NCBI GenBank assembly: GCA_002197995.1
Contig: NGZR01000002.1
Coordinates: 3,100,001 to 3,164,000, forward strand
Length of the DNA: 64,000 bases
Origin: Gaeumannomyces sp. JS-464
Lineage: Eukaryota > Ascomycota > Sordariomycetes > Magnaporthales > Magnaporthaceae
Reading direction: 5' to 3'
The translations under genes and the position numbers were made by a program. Of this stretch, positions 55,557-64,000 are shown one piece after another; position 1 is the first letter of the stretch, and each line of letters begins with the position of its first letter. The notes under the pieces are model-generated. The model saw nothing but the letters and a program-made list of their open reading frames with translations. It made no database searches and was not told the DNA's origin.

Positions 55557-56281
55557 TCAGTGGGCATTTGTTCTGAGAGATTGACGGGAAGAGGCCCCCG
55601 GAAGTGAGAGCCTTGGCCGAAGTGAACGACTCGGGACGGAGGCGGACCGAGATCGCTTGCGTGCGTTATTGGTGTACAAGGGTTCTGGCACACCCAAGGC
55701 AAATGCCACTCGATGCTTCATCTCAGGAACCGTCCCGTGCTCGGGCAGGTGCATCGCCTTCAACAGCGCCGTCAGCTCTGAAGCTATACAATAGTTAGCA
55801 AGCAGATAGGTAGTTTCCACGTCGACAAGAGGTTGTAGGAGCCTACATCGCATATCCTTGAGCGCGCGGCGCGTTATAGGGCACTCGGTGATCGGTTCAT
55901 TTGCCAGGGGTGAGACGACTGGGGACAGAAGCTGGTCATCGCAGGTGATTTGGGAGTTCTTGAATCGGCTGATACTATTGTGCCGCCTACCCGGCAGTCA
56001 GTACAAATAACCTAAGGGAACAAATGAAGAATTCCCGTGCTATCGTGTCATCCAGCTTGTTGAGCAAACTGTCGAATCGGGCTGTTATACTAGCGTTTAC
56101 CATATCAAGGACCATCGCTGTATGGCTGGGTTGATCATGAAGCGTGTTGGTGTTGTTTTCCACAGCTTCACCCATCGTGGCGGAATTTGGCTTGAATTTC
56201 TTCCAAGGGGCGTGTTGATGCGTCGAGGATGAACTCTAACTTCCAGCCAAGATGTTTCGATGTGCGCGCATGGAAATCCAT
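55557..56281 (-). CDS. Putative small helical protein, unknown function
   Basis: Reading from ATG 56281: MDFHARTSKHLGWKLEFILD, then RPLEEIQAKFRHDG. One base appears gained in the GGG at about 56170-56173, after which the adjacent frame continues EAVENNTNTLHDQPSHTAMV and ITARFDSLLNKLDDTIAREF. A possible 43-nt intron (56011..55969, donor GTTATT, branch ACTGAC, acceptor ATCAG) leads to RFKNSQITCDDQLL, NEPITECPITRRALKDMRCR, ASELTALLKAMHLPEHGTVP and a basic Ser/Arg-rich tail ending at 55557. The parts are coherent and helical, which favours a real gene, but three joins are conjectural and no family is recognised. The short intron is at the lower size limit. Base composition is more AT-rich than that of neighbouring genes. 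Confidence 0.35.
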
Positions 56282-58415
56282 AAATACCCGGAGCAGCTGT
56301 ATTAAAGCTCTCCATCTAATTATCGATGATGGTTAGTCCAGGTCGGGCTAGCTTGCGACATATGGATGATGAAGATGGGACTGAGGTTATCTTTCAATGT
56401 TGTCACTTTGAGGTACCGAGCTTGTCTCTTGCCGATGTCACGCTTTCGCCTCAAGGCGAGTTTCCCACGCATACGGAAAAGACCATCACATTTGCGGCGT
56501 GGTACCCACTGATACGCATCCGTGAAAAAAAATATGCGCTTGCATCCGACAAAATGATACGTCAATCATCTATTATGGAAATCATGCTTTGGACTTGCAA
56601 GACATCATTAGAGCACCGCCTGCGTTCAAGGGGCTGGTCCGCCCAGTTGCTTCACGCTGAATATCGCGGATGTGGAAAGCCAGCGATCTGTCGCGAGACA
56701 AAGATGACTGCCGCGTCGGCGTCAACTTCTCATAGATTGCATTATTGAAGCAACAAAATTACTTGAAACTAATGTCGTGGGTTTAGAATACTGCTTGGCA
56801 GCACCGTGGCCGAGGAGCGGGAACAAGCGCATTTCCGCGATGGGCTTCGGCAGGACCAGGGACTGGAGTGTCCGCTCAAAGGTCTCCACTCGGCCAAGCG
56901 TGGCGCCATGCCAGAGGGCCTCATGGCCGGCCCTGATGTATTTCGGCGGAGTGTGCGGGAAGTGGTGTCGCGGCCCTGGAAGTGTATAGGTAGTGATCCC
57001 ACGGGCGGTTGGTCTGACAGGAGACATGGGATGGCGAGATATCAACGGGAATGCGAGAAAATTAAAAATAGTTCTGTCGTAATCGGGCCTTCGACTTACA
57101 TGGCACCGACTGGTTAACTGCCTGTGGGCGTGGCTGTTTAGACATTCCATCTGGCACGCCCCTCAGCCAGCCACCCGGTACAATCCGGGTCTTGACGACA
57201 TGGACTGGGCCGAGCCTCAAGGTTTCCATTATTCGAGAAGCCGCCCCCGGCATGTGGCTCGCTGAGATGGGCGATGCACGATCTGGCGGCTCTTGCAAGT
57301 TACAGGACCAAGTGCCATTTGAAGGGACGAAAAGTGCTAAAACATCAAACAACGCCCGAGGTATGCGTGGCGCAACCGATGGCGATGGCGACGGCTTTCC
57401 GAACAGGTTTCTCGGTCCCCTGATCCGCTCACATCTAGCCGAGATGGGGAACATGTCGTGCAGCGGCCGCAGGGTCGCCAGCGACGCGCAGCGATTTCGC
57501 ACGCGACAGGGGACCGGGTGGCCGGCATGGTGGCCGGGAAGCAACAGGGTAGAAGCTTAGGCCACCGTGCCACCGAGGTGGGCAGAGCCAGGGCTGAGTT
57601 TGCGGATTAATTGGTTTTGGGCTGGCAGATGACTTCGCGGGCACCACTCATCCAGAGTGCAGTACTCCGCAAACACAGCTCCCGCTGTCACAAAGGCCGT
57701 TCTCCAGGTGGCACACCTCGGTGGCAGAAGACACGCAACCCAGGGACAGGGTTGCCAGGGATGGAGCTCAACAGCCTGCATTTTGCCATGTGCTCCATGT
57801 TGGTCCCAACTGGTGTGGTTCCAAGCTCGGTTCCAGGCAACGTGGGGGAGTGTGAGGAGCTTTCCGTCCCCACAGCTGCAGCGTCCCCGCCACCTCTGGA
57901 CTAAAAGTGGGGCCCGGGAATTTGAGCCTGGGCGGCGCTTGGGGCTTGTTTGCCTGGCCTCTGTTTTTCGCTCCCGTTTGTGGTCCGCTTTCCACCCCTT
58001 TCTTTTTTTCCCGACTCGGCCTCAGCAGTTTTTCATGGCTCCTCCCATGATCGCTGCATCTCTTCCTGCCATCCAATTCCATCCCCGACCATTCGCACCA
58101 TCGATCCATTTGGCGCGAGCCAGTCCTTAGGAGCTGGCTCACCCAGTTGCCGATTTTTTGTAGTCCAAAACCCGACGCGCCCGCCCATTCGCCTACTGGA
58201 GCCGTGTCCCCGGCCTGAATAGCCTCGCGTCCGGACCGCTTGGACGGTTTCCAACCTGCCCGCTCGCCCCTTGGTGCCTCCCCGATCGCATCAATCGCGC
58301 CGCAAGACTCGGTCGCACACGCCGTTCTGCCGCGCCAAACCATCGACGCGCATCTTTACCCAGCTGGGGAACTCGTCGACGTCGCGCGCGAAATCCGAGT
58401 GACCACGCGCCCAAC
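56282..58415. other. Region upstream of TUP1, with a possible gene relic
   Basis: On the minus strand at about 56830-56960 one frame reads KYIRAGHEALWHGATLGRVE and onward, which resembles an ankyrin-type repeat, and a good-looking intron (donor GTAAGT at about 57100, acceptor CTGTCAG at about 57017) lies just upstream. The frames do not join into a full protein, so this is at most a relic or a fragment. The last 500 bases before 58416 are C/T-rich and form the TUP1 leader. Confidence 0.35.
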
Positions 58416-60605
58416 ATGTCCATGTATCCCGCCCACCGGGGGACCGGCGTTCCCCCGCAGGCCAATGGTCCCAGCCGGCTTAATGAGCTGCTGGACCAGG
58501 TCCGATCCGAGTTCGAGACCCAGGCTCGTCAGAGCGAAGGATACGAGCATCAGAGTAAGCGACGCGCACTTTTCCACCGCCGGGGCCCTGCCAAGTCGGG
58601 CGCCCAAAATATTCTCAGCGTGTCGCGCAACGCAACGATCATTATATGCGCTAACGCTTCCTATCACGCCTAGTCCAAAGCCAAATCGCCGAAATGCACA
58701 TGATTCGCGAGAAGGTTTACCAGATGGAACAAACACAGGTGGCGCTCAAGAACAAGTATGCAATCGCCAAATATCTCATGACAGAGCATGCCTGTCCTGG
58801 GCATGTCACACGTAGGGAGACAGGCTGACAGGAACTATCTAGGTACGAGGAAGAATTGGCGCACCTTCGCCGCCAGCTCGAGGCTCGCGGCGGCATGCCG
58901 CAAGGAGGCATGGGCGGCCCGTCTCAGCACGCGGGTCCTGCGCAGCCTCCCAACCTCGGCGTGGGTAACAACGTTTTTGGTGCCATAATGGCCGGCCAGA
59001 CTGGCCAGCGCTGGCCCCGCCTCCTCCTCCTCCACAGGAACAACAACAAGCTGCGCAACACCAGATGCCCCAGCCGCCTCCCGGCCTCGCTGGTCCCCCG
59101 CCTCCGCCGCCGCCGCCGTCGCAGCAGCAGCCGCCCTTCCAACAACAGTATCCCCAACCCCCGCCGGGTCCGGGGAACTTCCCCGCGCAGCCACCGCAGA
59201 GCACCGCTTCTCCGGGGCCCGGTAAGCGCGGCGGTATTGGCAGGCCCCCCGCCGGCGGCCCTGCGACTCCTCAGATTAACGCGCCCATGCCGTACCCTGG
59301 GCCGGGGCAGTCGCCTCAGGTCCCCAACCACCCTACCCCGGACCACTCGCGGGTCATGCAGCACCCACCGCCGGGGCCGGCGCCGCAGGCGCCCAACTCG
59401 CTGGGTGATCTTGACGTCGAGCGTCTTCCCGCCCACTCTAAGAAATCGCGGGATGACTGGTTTGTCATCTTCAACCCCAACGTTCCGCGCATTCTTGATG
59501 TGGATCTTCTCCACACCCTCCAGCATGAGAGCGTTGTGTGTTGTGTGCGGTTCAGCGCCGACGGAAAGTATGTAGCCACCGGCTGCAACCGCTCCGCTCA
59601 GATTTTCGATGTTGCGACTGGCGAGAAGATTTGCGTGCTCCAGGATGAGTCGGTCGAAAAACATTGGAGATCTTTACATCCGCAGCGTTTGCTTTAGTCC
59701 CGATGGCAAGTACTTGGCTACGGGCGCGGAGGATAAACTTATCAGGGTAAGTCAAAACCTGGATTTTGAGTTGAACTTCGCACTTGGCTGGATGCTAACC
59801 TGAGCGGAACACAGGTCTGGGATATTGCATCGAAGCAGATCCGAACCCAGTTCTCGGGTCACGAGCAGGACATCTACTCGCTGGACTTTGCTCGTGACGG
59901 TCGCACCATTGCCTCCGGCAGTGGGGACCGCACTGTCAGGCTCTGGGATATCGAGACTGGCGGCAGCGTGCTGACGCTGACGATCGAGGATGGAGTTACC
60001 ACCGTCGCGATCTCGCCCGACACTAAGTATGTGGCGGCCGGCTCGCTGGACAAGAGTGTCCGGGTTTGGGACCTCCACTCCGGTTTCCTCGTCGAGCGTC
60101 TTGAGGGCCCTGATGGACACAAGGACAGCGTCTACAGTGTCGCCTTCTCTCCCAACGGAAAGGACCTTGTCAGCGGCAGTCTGGACAAGACCATCAAGAT
60201 GTGGGAGCTTGCCACCCCTCGCGGGATGCCGAACCAAGGCCCTAAGGGTGGCCGCTGCGTGAAGACTTTTGAAGGACACAGGGTAAGTCGCATCCTTGGC
60301 ACATTATCTGCGCATTCTCAATACCGTTGCTTCCTAGGTTGTTAACAAGTAGGGCTTTCTACGTATAGGATTTTGTTCTGAGTGTCGCTTTGACGCCTGA
60401 CGCCCAATGGGTCATGTCTGGTTCCAAGGACCGCGGTGTGCAGTTCTGGGACCCGCGGACTGGCAACACCCAGCTGATGCTTCAGGGCCATAAGAACTCT
60501 GTTATCTCGGTGGCGCCTAGCCCTGCGGGTGGATACTTTGCCACAGGCTCGGGCGACATGCGGGCTCGCATCTGGTCGTACAACCGCCTGGGACACGGCG
60601 CGTAG
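58416..60605 (+). CDS. TUP1: Transcriptional co-repressor Tup1 (RCO-1/RcoA), WD40 protein
   Basis: Five exons: 58416..58554, 58674..58755, 58843..59746, 59815..60282 and 60369..60605, giving 609 residues. The N-terminal tetramerisation and Ssn6-binding coil is intact ([40 protein letters not shown]). A Pro/Gln-rich linker comes next, then seven WD40 repeats from about residue 285, for example [80 protein letters not shown] and [20 protein letters not shown]. Tup1 with Ssn6 (Cyc8) is recruited by DNA-binding repressors and acts in the nucleus on glucose, mating and developmental genes. Two compensating frame changes occur in exon 3: one base lost at 59005-59017 (before [11 protein letters not shown]) and one gained in the A5 run at 59657-59661 (before IGDLYIRS). 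Summed exon length remains a multiple of three. Confidence 0.95.
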
Positions 60606-61122
60606 TGAATATGCCGCGTTCGGTGTGGTTTGTGGCAGCCAGTCTAGCCAAGGTGGGATTTGGATTGGGTGGCTCGAGGGACAAGATCAAGAGGAGCAAG
60701 AAAAAAAACCCCCTATAAAAAAGAATGGCTCGGCGCACACAAGAAAGAAGGCTCGACGCTGGGCAAGTCATGTTATTTTTTTTTCTCCTTCACCTTCCTC
60801 ATCTCGTTTCCTGTGGAGCAAACACTGTCTCTTTACGATATCTGCTTGATGGAATTTCTGGCGTCTGGGAAGACTGTAAGGGTAGTCGGGCCAAGGCAGT
60901 TGAAGGTTGGAGATGTCTTTGTTTTGCCAGTCGAGGACTGCTGGCGAATGCTGTTTTCTTGGAATGCTTGCTCTCGCTGTCTCAATTTTCTTTTCTTTTA
61001 TCTCCTTTTTCTTTAGTTGACTATTATTTTTCCTTGAACATTTTATCTTTATCCCCCAGCGTTCATTGTTTTGAGTGACCGTGCTATCTTGTCAAGCTTC
61101 TCGTTTTTGACTGGTCTCGGCA

Positions 61123-61148
61123 CCCCCCCCCCCCCCCCCCCCCCCCCC
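61123..61148 (+). repeat. C26 homopolymer
   Basis: Uninterrupted run of 26 C downstream of TUP1. On the opposite strand this is G26, able in principle to form G-quadruplexes. Confidence 0.9.
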
Positions 61149-61400
61149 AGCCTATGATCTCATTTCGGTCCGTTTCCTTTTGACTTGGGTGATTGTCTTT
61201 TTTGATGGCGCGCATGATGGCCGTGTGAATGGGCAGGGCGAGGGCGTGAGTGAGTGACTTTCAGCCTCCATTCTGCATGCTCCAGGCGCTCAGGCACCTG
61301 CCACACCCACCCAGTCGCCCAGTCATCCACTCGCCCACCCACTCACACAATCATCTTGTGCGCGGCATGGTAGCATGATCTCGCGCGAGAACGGCCGCCC

Positions 61401-61421
61401 GGGGGGGGGGGGGGGGGGGGG
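61401..61421 (+). repeat. G21 homopolymer
   Basis: Uninterrupted run of 21 G, 252 bases after the C26 run and complementary to it. Confidence 0.9.
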
Positions 61422-61904
61422 ACCAAGACGGTGCCCTGCATGCGGGTGTGGCTGCTGGCAGAGCCTGGAAGGCTTGGAGGCGGAGTGCTGTATCCACGGA
61501 TTGATTGCATGCAGGCGGATGCCCGCGAATCCAGAAGCCACAGGGCCCCACACTGACACCTCGACCGCCAGCCCTGGGCAGCGGATTGGCCTCGCTTCGC
61601 CTCCACCCGCCGGTCCATCGTCCGGAAAGCTAAAGCGGCGTCCGGCTAGGTTTTCACTTGCGCTAGCTGGTTCCCCTCACCACGCACGTTTACCTGTGCT
61701 AGCACCCATCGTATCAAAAAACCTTTTCCCGGCCGCCGTCGAGCCGAGTCAAGCCTGCCGCCTAGGTTTGGCGAAACAAAGACCTTTTGCGAGCCAGAGA
61801 GCCGTCATGTGCAATTAGCCCCCCGCGCATTGACCCGGGCCCTCCCCTCCTCCTGCTGCTGCTGCTCCTACAAAGAGGCCCTCGCGCCTCCGACCGCTGC
61901 TGCC

Positions 61905-64000
61905 ATGGACGACGCCAGCTTGCTGATCTCGGACCTGCTGGCCAAGCTCGCCGACCTCGACGACAAGGTCGCCTCGTACCGCAAGGACATGGCGGCCGAG
62001 TTCCAGCGGCACTCCGACGACCTCCTGCGCCACGTGCCTGCCAAGGTCTCCGACGAGGTCAACCGCGCCATTGCCGTCGCCTCCAGGTCGGGCCGCTACT
62101 CGAGCCTGTATCCCAGCGACGACAATACCGCCGGCCGCTCTACCCCCACCGGCAGTAGCGCCGCCGACGAGCCCCCGGCGTCGCCCACCATCGATCGCAC
62201 GCGCTGGGACGGCCACAGCCCTTCGCCCCCGCCCGTGCTGCACCACACCTCGGGCACACCACCGAGCGCATCCCTCGCCGGCGTCGTCAATAGCCGCGCC
62301 CTTGGCAGCAGTCCCAGGGACGGGTCGGCACGGGACCCCCACGCGCGAGAGAAGGAGTTCCACGGCCTGTTTACGCCCAGCTATCTGCCCCTGCTGGAGA
62401 GCAGTGATCGGATACCGCACTCGCTACCGCAGCCAGTACTTGCGCCAGCGCCAGCAATGGCACACCGGCCTCCTCCCTGCCTGCCGCATCTGTGGATCCG
62501 CCATCGTCCGAGGCTCTGCAACCAGCGAAGGATTCATCAACACCAACCACTACTACTAATAGCAGCACCAACAGCCCCACCATGGTTACCAGCAGCGGGC
62601 TGGCCCCAGGATCCCGCCCGTCCGGAGCTTTACTGATCCATCGGCGGACTGCCGGTCTGGCGGTGACGGCAGGGGCGCGCGGCGCCGGAGTGCGCTGCGC
62701 AGGAGTTCCAGCTCGTCAAATCGTACTAGTCCCCGTCGGTACGATTCGAGTTTGAGGGCGAGGAGGTCCTGCCCACGTCGCCTCCCGATGAGGAGGACTG
62801 GCAGGGCGAGGCGGCGGCTGCGGCCGGGTCGCTGCCCGTGGTGACGACTACGGAAGCCTCGCCCACATCGGCTCCCCGTGACTCATTAGGACCCACCGCC
62901 TCAATCTTTGACGATGGAGATGAGGCCTCCCCGCCGCCCAAGAAAGTGTCGTCGTCGCAAGCGCTCCGTGCGCTCTCCAAATTGCCACTAGAAAATCCGG
63001 GCACGTGGACTGTTGTGAATCCCAGCTCGGACCCGATCACCCCATTACTCGGTGGCACGCGACCAGCTGCGCAGCCGCAGGCAGCCTCATTCCCCGCCAC
63101 CAACACCACTTTTACTAATATGACGGCGACCGCCCACGCCCGCCTGCGCTCGCCGCTAGATCTCGAGGATCTTGAAATCCAATCCGTGACAAATTCACAA
63201 CTGGGCTTGCCGCTGCAGGACCTCGAGGCTTACCCCGACGACGCCAGCGACTCGGACGACGATTTTGTGTCGATGCCCATAAGACAAGGACGGAAGAAGT
63301 CCGCCTCACCCGAATCGCGCTCTCCGCTGCTATCCGCGCCCCCGTCAGGAGGTGCCGACGCGCAGTCGCAAAGCGCTTCCAGCGGCCTTGCGGTGGGTGG
63401 CACCAAGGCCATGCCCACGCCGGAAACCCCGGGAAAGAACGGAGTCAACGGGAAGTCTGCCAAGACTGTAAAAAAAACCAAGCTAGGCGACAGCGTTGCT
63501 GTCGATGCCGCCTCGGATGTTGACGGCGAGGATTTCTTCGAGATGGAAGATGACGACTCAGGAACCCGGACTAAGCGCGAGACCCGGCATTATATAGAAG
63601 AGGAAGAGTCGGAACCAGAGGTTGAGGCTGTCGGCACGGCAGAAGCGGCAGCGCAGGCAGCTGCAGTTGAGGCACAGGTGCTGTCGCACTCCTTGACGCC
63701 GAGCCGACCGTTTGCGGGCAGCGGTGTCGCCGGGGATCCTCGCGGCAGCCCGACAACAGTTCCCGTCTCTGTAGGGTCCTACAAGGGGAGGCCCATCTCT
63801 TTCGACATTATCAAGGACCCGATCGTGCACCAGAAGGCGGCCGAGCTGGGCAACCTCCCCACGTTCGTCGGCAGCGTTCACGACAGCGCAGATCCGACAA
63901 GCAGCTTCCGCGGGGGCAACAGTCTTTCGGGCGGTGGCAGCAGCGCCTTTGCGGGCACGCCGAGGAGCCTCGTGGAGAGGCTGATGTTGGAGGAGATGGT
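61905..64000 (+). CDS. Conserved fungal low-complexity protein, unknown function; 3' end outside the window
   Basis: ATG 61905 begins MDDASLLISDLLAKLADLDD, an N-terminal coiled coil (to about residue 60), followed by Ser/Pro-rich sequence and HAREKEFHGLFTPSYLPLLE. To follow the protein to the window end three single-base losses must be assumed: at 62409-62415, about 62598-62610 and 62737-62740. These lead through SSTPTTTTNSSTNSP and IPPVRSFTDPSADCRSGGDG to FEFEGEEVLPTSPPDEEDWQ. The frame then stays open to base 64000, with SDSDDDFVSMPIRQGRKKSA, VGSYKGRPISFDIIKDPIVH, AAELGNLPTFVGSVHD and GTPRSLVERLMLEEM. Similar SYKGRP...TPRSLxERxMLEEM patterns are familiar from uncharacterised Sordariomycete proteins. 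Function unknown. The lack of stop codons over the last 1.25 kb and the coherent acidic, Ser-rich composition support coding. Confidence 0.65.

Larger units (their letters stand above)
60606..61904. other. Tandem intergenic region with long C and G homopolymers
   Basis: 3' UTR of TUP1 (T-rich, 60770-61070) followed by the promoter and leader of the 61905 gene. It contains C26 (61123-61148) and G21 (61401-61421). No gene seen. Confidence 0.5.

Overview
The window is nuclear DNA of a filamentous ascomycete, most likely a Sordariomycete. Genes are rich in GC, split by short GT...AG introns with CTRAC-type branch sites, and separated by long pyrimidine-rich spacers with long homopolymers. Recognisable products are standard for such a fungus: a complex I subunit, SUMO-activating enzyme subunit Aos1, eIF6, a Bmt5-type rRNA methyltransferase, a Ycf1-type ABCC transporter, a YjbQ/UPF0047 protein, the 25-kDa cleavage factor Im subunit and the co-repressor Tup1/RCO-1. 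Several fungal proteins of unknown function lie between them. I see no rRNA or tRNA gene, transposon, virus, CRISPR array or metabolic gene cluster.

Layout. 0-8 kb: end of the NDUFB3-like gene (+), a coiled-coil protein (-) and AOS1 (-). 10-14 kb: a two-exon unknown protein (+) and TIF6/eIF6 (+, three exons). 16.6-24 kb: a three-exon unknown nuclear-type protein (-) diverging from BMT5 (+). 28.8-31.6 kb: a DUF2841-type protein (-). 31.6-45.4 kb: a gene-poor stretch of 13.8 kb. 45.4-55 kb: ABCC transporter (-, six exons), YjbQ/UPF0047 (+, three exons) and CFIm25 (-, two exons). 55.5-56.3 kb: a possible small gene (-) in a compositionally different stretch. 58.4-60.6 kb: TUP1 (+, five exons). 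61.9 kb to the end: a long low-complexity protein (+) that runs out of the window.

The genes are unrelated housekeeping and regulatory functions (respiration, SUMOylation, ribosome maturation, mRNA 3'-end processing, vacuolar detoxification, transcriptional repression), so the neighbourhood does not suggest a shared pathway. The strongest unexpected signal is about the sequence itself. Seven of the thirteen gene models (AOS1, the 16.6-20.3 kb gene, the DUF2841 gene, the ABC transporter, the 56 kb gene, TUP1 and the last gene) keep clear protein similarity or coherence only if one reading frame is left for another at single-base steps, often in or beside homopolymers and often in compensating pairs. 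The other six models read through cleanly. I take this as consensus error in the assembly rather than gene decay, but it has to be settled before any of these proteins is used.
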